6,055 nt of DNA from Pseudomonadota bacterium (lineage in GTDB: Bacteria > Pseudomonadota > Alphaproteobacteria > Acetobacterales > Acetobacteraceae): positions 1 to 6,055 of the forward strand of contig JAJZVE010000307.1 in NCBI GenBank assembly GCA_021845835.1. The letters are read 5' to 3'. The notes beneath the pieces are model-generated. The model was not told the origin of the DNA and ran no database searches. It worked only from the letters and a program-made list of their open reading frames with translations. Position numbers and translations under genes: made by a program. Numbering within the stretch: position 1 is the first letter of the stretch; each line of letters opens with the position of its first letter. Shown piece by piece: positions 1 to 4,828 of the stretch.

Positions 1-393
1 GTCATGCACCCAGACCAGATCGCCCGGTCGCAGCAGCGGCACCAGCGCCGCCGCGAACGCCTCGTTGACGCGGCGATAGGCGGCCAGATCCTCGCGCCGG
101 AACTCCGCCAGCCCCATGCGGTGATGGAACAGCGGCCACAGCATGCCGTTGGAGAAGCCGCGGTAGTAGCCTGTGAAGTCGGCCTGCGGCAGATCGACGG
201 TGGCGAAGGTGATGCGGCCCATGCGCGCCAGCCGCGGCGCTTCGCCCAGCGCATGGTTGCTGCCCGACCAGCCGAACCACAGCGCCTCCCGCCCCACCAG
301 CGCCTCGCGCAGCGCGACCGCGAGGCCGCCGGCGAGCTGGCCGCGCTCGCGCGGCGAGGGCACGCGGTTGGAGACGATGACGAGCCGCCTCAT
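1..393 (-). CDS. otsA: Trehalose-6-phosphate synthase OtsA, N-terminal 131 residues (3' end runs off the window)
   Basis: OtsA (glycosyltransferase family 20) joins UDP-glucose (or another NDP-glucose) to glucose-6-phosphate to give trehalose-6-phosphate in the cytoplasm. The visible part begins MRRLVIVSNRVPSP and carries the N-terminal hallmarks: SNRVP with the substrate-contacting Arg, an AGGLAVAL glycine loop, LWFGWSG, GYYRGFSNGMLWPLFHHR (equivalent to the FSN.VLWPxFHYR acceptor-binding stretch), and VWVHD as the last residues before the edge, the start of the family's VWVHDYHL motif. Alignment with the remembered E. coli OtsA is nearly collinear. The ATG overlaps the otsB stop in an ATGA, so the two genes are translationally coupled in the order otsB-otsA. 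The rest of the enzyme, normally about 450-480 residues in all, lies outside. Expression is probably driven by the candidate stress promoter upstream of otsB. Identification is firm; whether the full gene is intact cannot be seen. Confidence 0.95.
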   Translation of the reverse strand, partial: MRRLVIVSNRVPSPRERGQLAGGLAVALREALVGREALWFGWSGSNHALGEAPRLARMGRITFATVDLPQADFTGYYRGFSNGMLWPLFHHRMGLAEFRREDLAAYRRVNEAFAAALVPLLRPGDLVWVHD

Positions 394-1121
394 GCCGCCA
401 GCGCCACGTCGGCCAGACGCGCGAGCCAGGCGCGCACCCCGGCCGGATCGCCGAACGCCTCCGCCACCCGCAGGCCAAGGCCGCCCGCCGCCCGCGCCGC
501 CCGGATGGCGTCCTCGTCGGTCACGTCGTCGCCGACATAGACCGGCACGCGCCCCGCGAACGGCGCGCGCGCCATCAGCGCGGCGACGGCGGAGCCCTTG
601 TCGGCACCGCGCGGCTTCACCTCGAACGCCATGTGCGCCGGCAGCAACTGATGCGTCCGCTGCCCGTCCAGCAGCGCCAGCAGCCCGCGCTGCAGCGCCG
701 GCCCGGCCGCCGGGGCCAGCCGGTAATGCAGCGCAAAGCCCTGCGCCTTGCGCTCCAGCAATGTGCCCGGATGCGCCGCCACCAGCGCCGCCGCCGCATC
801 CAGCCAGGCGGGCGGCGGCGACGGCAGCGGCGCACGCTGCACCGGCGCGCCGGGGCCGAAGCGCACCGCACCGCCATGCTCGCCCGCGACCGCATAGGGA
901 ATGTCCGGCAGCAGCGCGTCCACCTGCTCCGGCGGGCGGCCGGTGACGATTGCCAGCGCCTCGTCGAGCGTCGCGCGCAGCCGCCGCAGCGTCTCCGCCA
1001 GGCCCGGCGGCACCTGCACCGCGTCCGGCGTCGGCGCAATGTCGAGCAGCGTGCCGTCCAGGTCGAGCAACAATGCCATCGGCGACGGCAGGAAATCCGG
1101 AGAAATGGGCTGAGACGTCAT
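390..1121 (-). CDS. otsB: Trehalose-6-phosphate phosphatase OtsB (HAD superfamily)
   Basis: OtsB removes the phosphate from trehalose-6-phosphate, completing synthesis of trehalose, a compatible solute and desiccation protectant. All four HAD motifs are visible in the 243 residues: motif I DLDGTLL with nucleophile D20 and acid/base D22; motif II as T60 in AIVTGR; motif III with K169/K175 in VKPRGADKG; motif IV VGDDVTDEDA (about 197-205) for magnesium. The family-typical GEHGG and GFALHYR stretches lie between them in the cap region. Length and collinearity match E. coli OtsB. I took the ATG at 1121 because it leaves about 19 residues before the motif I Asp, as in E. coli. M15 (position 1079) is a possible alternative, and neither start has a convincing Shine-Dalgarno sequence. 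The stop overlaps the otsA start. A GGAAC-N17-GTT element ends only 8 bases before this ATG, suggesting a leaderless or nearly leaderless stress-induced mRNA. Confidence 0.95.
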   Translation of the reverse strand: MTSQPISPDFLPSPMALLLDLDGTLLDIAPTPDAVQVPPGLAETLRRLRATLDEALAIVTGRPPEQVDALLPDIPYAVAGEHGGAVRFGPGAPVQRAPLPSPPPAWLDAAAALVAAHPGTLLERKAQGFALHYRLAPAAGPALQRGLLALLDGQRTHQLLPAHMAFEVKPRGADKGSAVAALMARAPFAGRVPVYVGDDVTDEDAIRAARAAGGLGLRVAEAFGDPAGVRAWLARLADVALAA

Positions 1122-1129
1122 GACAGCAC

Positions 1130-1154
1130 AACCATTTCCCGGACTGGAAGTTCC
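1130..1154 (-). promoter_or_regulatory. Candidate EcfG-type general stress response promoter for otsBA
   Basis: On the minus strand GGAAC (1154-1150) is followed after 17 bases by GTT (1132-1130). This matches the alphaproteobacterial EcfG (RpoE2/SigT) consensus, roughly GGAAC-N16-18-GTT. It sits in the 60-base gap upstream of otsB, and trehalose synthesis genes are known EcfG targets in several alphaproteobacteria. Only 8 bases separate GTT from the otsB ATG, so transcription would begin at or just before the start codon. The match and its context are seen directly; the sigma factor assignment is inference. Confidence 0.55.
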
Positions 1155-1161
1155 GTCCAGT
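1143..1161. repeat. Inverted repeat overlapping the -35 element of the otsBA promoter
   Basis: The arms ACTGGA (1143-1148) and TCCAGT (1156-1161) are perfect 6-base inverted repeats around a 7-base centre that contains the GGAAC element of the candidate promoter. Such a site could be an operator or simply chance; no regulator binding this sequence is known to me. Confidence 0.3.
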
Positions 1162-1181
1162 TGTCTTGCATAAAATCTTCG

Positions 1182-1595
1182 TCAGCCGGCGCAGCCGGCC
1201 AGGCGCACATCGTACACTGGATGTTCGAACATGTTTGCTGCCGGCTCGTCGGCGAACATCCAGCCGTGGAAGCCCGGCATGCCGGCATGGCTGTCGCTGA
1301 GATCGAGGAAGGCGGTGGCATCGGCCGGCTGATCGGGCGGCCGCACGTCGCAGGCGCGCACCCCGACCGTCAGCGCCCCGAACGTGACCGACTGCCCCAC
1401 CTGGACCGTCACGCTGTGCGGCTGGGCGCTGATCTTGTCGAGCAGCACCAGCCGCGCCGCCGGCCGCGGCAGCCATGCCGGCGGCGGCGGGGTCTCCTGC
1501 TCCTGTTGCTGCTGTTGCACCGGCGCCGGCGCGTCCTGGGCCTGCGCGGCGAAGGCCAGCAGCAGCGCCGGCAGCGCCGCCGCGCAGCGTCTCAT
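1182..1595 (-). CDS. Secreted DUF2155 domain-containing protein
   Basis: The protein has 137 residues. The N-terminus is a typical Sec signal peptide: MRRC, then a hydrophobic Ala/Leu core (about 5-17), then AQA near residues 17-19 as the probable cleavage site, so the mature protein should be periplasmic. A low-complexity Gln/Pro linker follows (about 22-40, including five consecutive Gln). The DUF2155 domain then runs from about 46 to 135, with ARLVLLDKISAQ, a VGQSVTFGALTVGVRAC core, and the diagnostic FHGWMFADEPAANMFEHPVYDVRLAGC. C82 and C135 are the likely disulfide pair in the mature part. The family is widespread in Alphaproteobacteria, usually near the NDUFA12-like gene; its molecular function is not established. 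The start overlaps the stop of the preceding 75-residue gene (ATGA), so translation is probably coupled. Family assignment is confident; function unknown. Confidence 0.9.
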   Translation of the reverse strand: MRRCAAALPALLLAFAAQAQDAPAPVQQQQQEQETPPPPAWLPRPAARLVLLDKISAQPHSVTVQVGQSVTFGALTVGVRACDVRPPDQPADATAFLDLSDSHAGMPGFHGWMFADEPAANMFEHPVYDVRLAGCAG

Positions 1596-1819
1596 TCCGC
1601 CAGCCGGCCCCGCCGGGGGCTCGCCAGCGCCTGCACCATGTCGTCGAGGATGCCGCGCATCGCCGCCTCATCGACGCCCATCAGCACCGCGTCCTCGAAC
1701 ACGTCCTGCATGGTCTCGGCCAGCTCGGCGTGGTTCTCGGCCAGGGTCCTGAGCTTTTCGCGGCAGGACACCGGCGTGCCGTCCGGCTGCGGCCACTGCC
1801 GGGGCGGGGGAATGGTCAT
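1592..1819 (-). CDS. Small conserved-looking protein of unknown function between mlaD and the DUF2155 gene
   Basis: This is a 75-residue, probably cytoplasmic protein with no signal peptide or membrane segment. After a Pro-rich start (1-16) it is likely mostly helical: SCREKLRTLAENHAELAETM (18-37), QDVFEDAVLMGVDEAAM (38-54), then RGILDDMVQALASP (55-68) and a basic tail. It is a real gene by position. Its ATG overlaps the mlaD stop (ATGA at 1816-1819) and its TGA overlaps the ATG of the DUF2155 gene (1592-1595), so it sits exactly between two coupled genes with none of its frame wasted. I do not recognise a named domain. The single Cys19 and the acidic FEDA..MGVDE helix-turn-helix-like stretch are its visible traits. 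Its context suggests a link to the cell envelope or simple co-expression; no function should be assumed. Confidence 0.8.
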   Translation of the reverse strand: MTIPPPRQWPQPDGTPVSCREKLRTLAENHAELAETMQDVFEDAVLMGVDEAAMRGILDDMVQALASPRRGRLAE

Positions 1820-2325
1820 TTCGGTGCGCCCTGCTGCGGTTGCTGCGGCTGCGGTGCCCCCGGCTTCTGCCCGCCGGACAGATTGCCCATGCTGAAGATG
1901 AACCTGCCCAGCAGCTGCTCGATGCTGATCGAGGATTGCGTGATCGTGACCTGCCCGCCGGCCGCGAGCAACTGCGTGTCGCCACCCGGTTCCAGCCCGA
2001 GATACTTGCCGCCGAGCAGTCCGTCGCTGGTCACGGCGGCGCTGCTGTCGCGGGGCAGCTTCACGTCGGGGGCGACGGTGAAATCCACCACCGCCTGATA
2101 GGATTGCGGGTCGAGATGCGTGGCGGTGACGCTGCCCACCTTCACCCCCGCCACACGCACGTCCGAGCCGACCGACAGCCCGTCGATCGCGCTGAAGCGC
2201 GCATGCAGCGTGTAGCCCTGCAGCGTCAGCCGGCCGGTATTGGCGACCGCGTAGCCGAGGAAGCCGATCGCCACCGCCAGCACGACGGTGCCGGCCGCCA
2301 GTTCCGCCGCATTGCGCTGGGGCAT
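1816..2325 (-). CDS. mlaD: MlaD-type MCE-domain protein (phospholipid transport, inner-membrane anchored)
   Basis: MlaD is the periplasmic substrate-binding subunit of the Mla ABC system, which moves phospholipids between inner and outer membranes to keep the outer membrane asymmetric; its MCE domain forms hexameric rings. Here the 169-residue protein has a short cytoplasmic N-terminus (MPQRNAAEL), one transmembrane helix (about 9-29, TVVLAVAIGFLGYAVA) and an MCE domain (about 38-117) with ARFSAIDGLSVGSDVRVAGVKVG and the typical TSDGLLGGKYLGLEPGG end. The C-terminus is a Gly/Pro/Gln-rich tail (about 141-169). An in-frame ATG at 2412 would add 29 residues but overlaps the upstream gene by 80 bases and precedes the helix with a Pro/Arg-rich stretch, so I chose the ATG at 2325, 7 bases after that gene's stop. 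The partners mlaE, mlaF, mlaB and mlaC are not in this window, so the symbol rests on the domain alone. Confidence 0.88.
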   Translation of the reverse strand: MPQRNAAELAAGTVVLAVAIGFLGYAVANTGRLTLQGYTLHARFSAIDGLSVGSDVRVAGVKVGSVTATHLDPQSYQAVVDFTVAPDVKLPRDSSAAVTSDGLLGGKYLGLEPGGDTQLLAAGGQVTITQSSISIEQLLGRFIFSMGNLSGGQKPGAPQPQQPQQGAPK

Positions 2326-2332
2326 GCCGCGC

Positions 2333-2701
2333 TCAAGCCCCTGCCGCCTCGTCCGGCGTCCATGCCTCGTAGTCGCCGGTGGCGGCGGCGCGGTGACCGC
2401 CCTGGTAGTCATGCCCCTGCGGCCGGTAGCCGAGGGGCGTCCCGGTCAGGTTCGGCTGGTGCGGCTTCACCCACGGCATTTGCCGCGGCAACGCGATCGG
2501 CGCGTCCGTCATGTGGTGCAGCCAGGCGTGCCATTCCGGCGGCACGGCCGAGGGGTCGTCCGGGCCGGCATACATGACCCAGCGGCGCGGCCGCAGGCCA
2601 GGCCGGGCGCGCCTGTCCTCGTAATAGGTGTTGCCAGCGGCATCGCGGCCGACCGTGCGGCCGTTGCGCCAGGTGAAGATCCGGGTGCCGAGTGTCGTCA
2701 T
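2333..2701 (-). CDS. NDUFA12 family protein (accessory subunit of NADH:ubiquinone oxidoreductase, complex I)
   Basis: This 122-residue protein matches the bacterial NDUFA12 (B17.2) family, a supernumerary subunit bound to the matrix/cytoplasmic arm of alphaproteobacterial and mitochondrial complex I. Visible signatures are LGTRIFTWRNGRTVGRDAAG followed by NTYYED (4-29), RRWVMYAG (39-46), the hallmark VPPEWHAWLHHMTD (53-66), and MPWVKPHQPNLTGTPLGYRP (75-94), with a variable tail. There is no membrane segment, as expected for this peripheral subunit. The start has a GAGG Shine-Dalgarno sequence about 4 bases upstream (TGAGGCTGCATG). It heads the minus-strand cluster and is transcribed away from the reductase-like gene across the 152-base intergenic region. 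In many alphaproteobacteria this gene lies next to a DUF2155 gene; here mlaD and a small gene sit between them. The related assembly factor NDUFAF2 is the alternative, but bacterial members are usually NDUFA12. Confidence 0.93.
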   Translation of the reverse strand: MTTLGTRIFTWRNGRTVGRDAAGNTYYEDRRARPGLRPRRWVMYAGPDDPSAVPPEWHAWLHHMTDAPIALPRQMPWVKPHQPNLTGTPLGYRPQGHDYQGGHRAAATGDYEAWTPDEAAGA

Positions 2702-2755
2702 GCAGCCTCATATACGAGCGCGCGCGGCGATGGTCCATGCCGGGCACAACGTCGC

Positions 2756-2780
2756 GGTTCTCCACAGGTTCTTCCACAGG
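2756..2780. repeat. Two overlapping direct repeats GGTTCT(T)CCACAGG, DnaA-box-like
   Basis: GGTTCTCCACAGG (2756-2768) and GGTTCTTCCACAGG (2767-2780) share their boundary GG and differ by one inserted T. The core TTCTCCACA (2758-2766) differs from the DnaA box TTATCCACA at one position; the second core, TCTTCCACA (2770-2778), differs at two. They lie upstream of the reductase-like gene and of the divergent NDUFA12 gene. A regulator site is plausible; DnaA as the regulator is a guess. Confidence 0.45.
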
Positions 2781-2789
2781 ATTTTGTGG
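2774..2789. repeat. Inverted repeat CCACA-N6-TGTGG overlapping the second direct repeat
   Basis: CCACA (2774-2778) is mirrored by TGTGG (2785-2789) across GGATTT. Together with the direct repeats this gives three CCACA cores in 34 bases, two in one orientation and one in the other, a layout often seen for cooperative protein binding. It is short and could be chance. Confidence 0.35.
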
Positions 2790-2841
2790 TTGCCCACCGA
2801 TCCGACCGCAAAATGCGCTTCCGCGCCGCCGGGCCCGCGCC

Positions 2842-2853
2842 TAGCATCACGGC
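2842..2853 (+). promoter_or_regulatory. Candidate -10 element for a leaderless start of the reductase-like gene
   Basis: TAGCAT (2842-2847) fits TAnnnT and ends 6 bases before the ATG at 2854. No Shine-Dalgarno sequence precedes this ATG, and an in-frame TAG at 2842 rules out an earlier start. The matching -35 position (2819-2824, TTCCGC) is poor, so this rests mainly on the -10 spacing and the missing ribosome binding site. Confidence 0.3.
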
Positions 2854-4323
2854 ATGAAGCCGAGCAAGCCCTCCCCTGGTCCGTTCTGGCGCGGCGTGCG
2901 CCTGCGTCGCGTCGCGGCGGCTGCCGAGCCGGACGCCGCCCCGCGCCAGGTCGCCCTGCCCGCCGCCTGGGACGACCGGGCCGCCGCGGCGCTGGCCGCA
3001 CTGGTGCCGGGACGCGGGCCGGCGGCCCTGGAGCCGGCCGCCAACGCCTGGATCGGTCCGATCGCCGCCGCCGCCCCTGATCTGGCCGCGCCGTTGCACG
3101 CGCTGCTGCGCACCCGCCGCGGCGCGCCGGGGCCGTCGCTGTGGCTGGGCCTGCGCACACCCCTGCCGCGCTTCGTGCTCAACCTGCCGGCCTTCTTCGA
3201 CCCGGAGATCGGCTTCGACGTCGCAGGCTTCGCCGCGGCGGCGGAGTCGGCGACGCGGGCGCTGGCGCTGCACGACCCGGCGGCGCTGCGGCTCGGCGTC
3301 GGCATGACCGACCTGGCCGGGCTGCTGGCAGCGCTGGGGCTGGAGTACGACGGCGCGGCGGCGCGCGCGGTCGGCGCGGCCCTGGCCGCGCTGCTGCGCG
3401 CCACCGCGGAAGCGGCGTCGGGCACACTCGCGGCGGAGCTGGGCGCCCGTGCCGCAGCAGGCCCGGTGCCGATCGCGCCCGCCACCACCGTGCTGCCCGG
3501 CCTGGCCGAAGCCGCGGCGGCGGCGCAGCGGCGGGCCGCCGCGCTGCCCGGCCGCCGCCATACGGCGCTGACCGCGCTTGCCGCGCCCGACATGACGGAG
3601 GCGCTGCTCGGCGCGGAGACCGGCGGCATCGCGCCCGCCTTCGCGCCGCTGGACGATGCCGGGCATCTCACGCGCACGGCGCAGTCCTGGCTGGCGGCGC
3701 GCGGCATGACCGCGGAGGCGGCGCTGGCGGCGCTGCTGGCCGGTACCGCCCCCTTCCCCGCCGCCGATGCCGCCGCCCATGCCGCGATGCACGCCGCGGT
3801 CGCCGCGTTCTTCGACGCCATGCCGCCGCGCCCTGCCGCCCTGCCGGCCCCGCGCCCGACGGCGCCGCGGCGCGAGCTGCCGGTACGGCATACCGGGATC
3901 GCCCAGAAGGCGAGCGTCGGCGGGCATCGCGTCTATCTGCGCACCGGCGAATACGCCGACGGCACGCCGGGCGAGATCGGCATCGCGCTGCCCAAGGAAA
4001 CCCCCGCCTTCCGCGGCCTGATGGACGCCTTCGCGCTTGCCGTCAGCCTCGGGCTGCAGCACGGCGTGAAGCTGGAGGAATTCGTGGACGCCTTCACCCT
4101 CACCCGCTTCGGCCCCGCCGGCGCGGTGGAGGGCGACCCGCATGTCGGCCGCGCCACCTCGCTCATCGACTACGCCTTCCGCAGCCTCGCCGCGCGGTAT
4201 CTCGGCCGCACCGACCTGCCCGACGCCGTGGAGGCGGAGGAAGAGACATTGCCCGAGCCGTCGCTGCCGCTCGATCTGCCGCGGGCGGAGGGTCGGCGGC
4301 GCGGCCTGCGAGTGGTGAAATAG
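2854..4323 (+). CDS. TSCPD-domain protein: degenerate, cysteine-free homologue of B12-dependent (class II) ribonucleotide reductase
   Basis: The 489-residue product is recognisable from its C-terminal third: residues about 344-452 ([86 protein letters not shown]) closely match the TSCPD domain that ends NrdJ. Eroded reductase segments precede it: VLNLPAFFD followed by [10 protein letters not shown] (108-128), resembling the CNLASLNL region; [22 protein letters not shown] (145-166), a barrel signature; and [11 protein letters not shown] (256-266), matching the NrdJ TGIEPDFAL stretch. I find no cysteine in the whole protein, so the thiyl-radical, redox and C-terminal zinc/shuttle cysteines of NrdJ are all absent. 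NrdJ is usually well over twice this length. The TSCPD part is far better conserved than the Ala-rich rest, which argues for a retained non-catalytic role such as nucleotide or partner binding. The ridA ribosome binding site overlaps its stop, so the two are probably co-transcribed. Confidence 0.85.
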   Translation: MKPSKPSPGPFWRGVRLRRVAAAAEPDAAPRQVALPAAWDDRAAAALAALVPGRGPAALEPAANAWIGPIAAAAPDLAAPLHALLRTRRGAPGPSLWLGLRTPLPRFVLNLPAFFDPEIGFDVAGFAAAAESATRALALHDPAALRLGVGMTDLAGLLAALGLEYDGAAARAVGAALAALLRATAEAASGTLAAELGARAAAGPVPIAPATTVLPGLAEAAAAAQRRAAALPGRRHTALTALAAPDMTEALLGAETGGIAPAFAPLDDAGHLTRTAQSWLAARGMTAEAALAALLAGTAPFPAADAAAHAAMHAAVAAFFDAMPPRPAALPAPRPTAPRRELPVRHTGIAQKASVGGHRVYLRTGEYADGTPGEIGIALPKETPAFRGLMDAFALAVSLGLQHGVKLEEFVDAFTLTRFGPAGAVEGDPHVGRATSLIDYAFRSLAARYLGRTDLPDAVEAEEETLPEPSLPLDLPRAEGRRRGLRVVK

Positions 4324-4325
4324 GA
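4322..4325 (+). promoter_or_regulatory. Shine-Dalgarno AGGA of ridA, overlapping the stop of the preceding gene
   Basis: AGGA begins inside the TAG stop of the reductase-like gene and lies 8 bases before the ATG at 4334. It decides that start and suggests that ribosomes finishing the upstream gene can reinitiate. Confidence 0.6.
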
Positions 4326-4333
4326 CGCACGCC

Positions 4334-4801
4334 ATGCCCGGACGCATCGACGCACGCCTCGCCGCCCTCGGCATCCACCTGCCCGAACCGGCCCGGCCGG
4401 TCGCCAACTACCTGCCGTTCGTCGTCACCGGCGACCTCGTGGTGATCTCCGGCCAGGTGCCGGCGATCGACGGCAAGGTCGCCTGGACCGGCAAGGTCGG
4501 CGCGACAGTGAGCGTGGAGGACGGCGTGCGCGCGGCGCGCCAGTGTTTCATCAACCTGCTTGCACAATTGCGCGCCGCCTGTGACGGCGACCTGGATCGG
4601 GTGACGCGGGTGGTGCGGCTGGGCGGCTTCATCGCCGCGCCGGCGGCGTTCACGCTGCACGCCACGGTGATGAACGGCGCCAGCGACCTCGCGGTGGAGG
4701 TGTTCGGCGAGGCCGGGCGGCACGCGCGCACCACGGTCGGCGTGCCGTCGCTGCCGCTCGACTGTGCGGTGGAGGTCGAGGGCATGTTCCGCATTGCCTG
4801 A
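4334..4801 (+). CDS. RidA family protein (YjgF/YER057c/UK114), reactive imine/enamine deaminase
   Basis: RidA proteins are cytoplasmic trimers that hydrolyse reactive 2-aminoacrylate and related imines released by PLP enzymes such as threonine dehydratase. The 155 residues belong to the longer subfamily, with an N-terminal extension RIDARLAALGIHLPEP. Family features are visible: FVVTGDLVVISGQVP (29-43), VEDGVRAARQCFINLLAQL (61-79), VTRVVRLGGFIAA (90-102), and the C-terminal HARTTVGVPSLPLDCAVEVEG. Aligning this with E. coli RidA places R132 on the substrate-carboxylate Arg105 and E147 on Glu120, exactly 15 residues apart as in the archetype, so an active deaminase is likely. It starts 10 bases after the reductase-like gene. 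I recall ridA near DUF482 acyltransferase genes in other alphaproteobacteria, often with a glycerophosphodiesterase gene that is not here. The exact substrate is unknown. Confidence 0.92.
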   Translation: MPGRIDARLAALGIHLPEPARPVANYLPFVVTGDLVVISGQVPAIDGKVAWTGKVGATVSVEDGVRAARQCFINLLAQLRAACDGDLDRVTRVVRLGGFIAAPAAFTLHATVMNGASDLAVEVFGEAGRHARTTVGVPSLPLDCAVEVEGMFRIA

Positions 4802-4821
4802 ACCGCCCTGCGGCCTAACCT
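4794..4821 (+). promoter_or_regulatory. Candidate promoter for the acyltransferase gene, leaderless spacing
   Basis: TTGCCT (4794-4799, 4 of 6 matches to TTGACA) is followed after 16 bases by TAACCT (4816-4821, a TAnnnT -10), which ends 7 bases before the ATG at 4829. Transcription would begin at about the start codon. The -35 box overlaps the end of ridA. Similar spacing occurs at 2842-2853. Confidence 0.35.
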
Positions 4822-4828
4822 TGGGGGC

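Larger units (their letters stand above)
2702..2853. promoter_or_regulatory. Divergent intergenic region between the NDUFA12 gene and the reductase-like gene
   Basis: These 152 bases must hold the promoters for both divergent genes. Seen in it are a CCACA-containing direct repeat (2756-2780), an inverted repeat (2774-2789), a weak sigma70-like pair for the minus-strand gene (TGGACC, 17 bases, TATATG; plus-strand 2737 down to 2709) and CCTAGCAT six bases before the plus-strand ATG. The minus-strand pair matches only 4 of 6 bases in each box and would place the transcription start at the ATG, leaving out the visible Shine-Dalgarno sequence, so it is weak. Confidence 0.6.

Noticed and set aside
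1173..1199. GC hairpin at the end of the DUF2155 gene (GCCGGC-TGC-GCCGGC) with a TTTT downstream on the minus strand, possibly a terminator
   Set aside because: The stem is within the last codons and the four-T run begins about 8 bases after it, too far and too short for a convincing intrinsic terminator.
633..1895. Long plus-strand open frame (420 codons) opposite otsB, DUF2155 and the small gene
   Set aside because: It runs antisense across several recognised genes and their overlaps and encodes an Arg/Gln-rich, motif-free product.
2326..2412. Extended MlaD start at 2412
   Set aside because: It overlaps the NDUFA12 gene by 80 bases and adds a Pro/Arg-rich stretch unlike MlaD N-termini. 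The ATG at 2325 gives the usual short cytoplasmic end before the helix.
2709..2737. Sigma70-like pair TGGACC-N17-TATATG for the NDUFA12 gene on the minus strand
   Set aside because: Only 4 of 6 matches in each box, and the implied start at the ATG would exclude the good GAGG ribosome binding site, so I do not list it as a separate promoter.
2756..2789. Chromosomal replication origin
   Set aside because: There are only two imperfect DnaA-like cores, no AT-rich unwinding stretch, and no neighbouring dnaA, parAB, hemE or similar origin-linked gene.
2698..4407. Long minus-strand open frame (569 codons) opposite the reductase-like gene
   Set aside because: Its product is Arg/Gly/Gln-rich low-complexity sequence with no family signature, and the opposite frame encodes clear NrdJ/TSCPD similarity. 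Long antisense frames are expected at this GC content.
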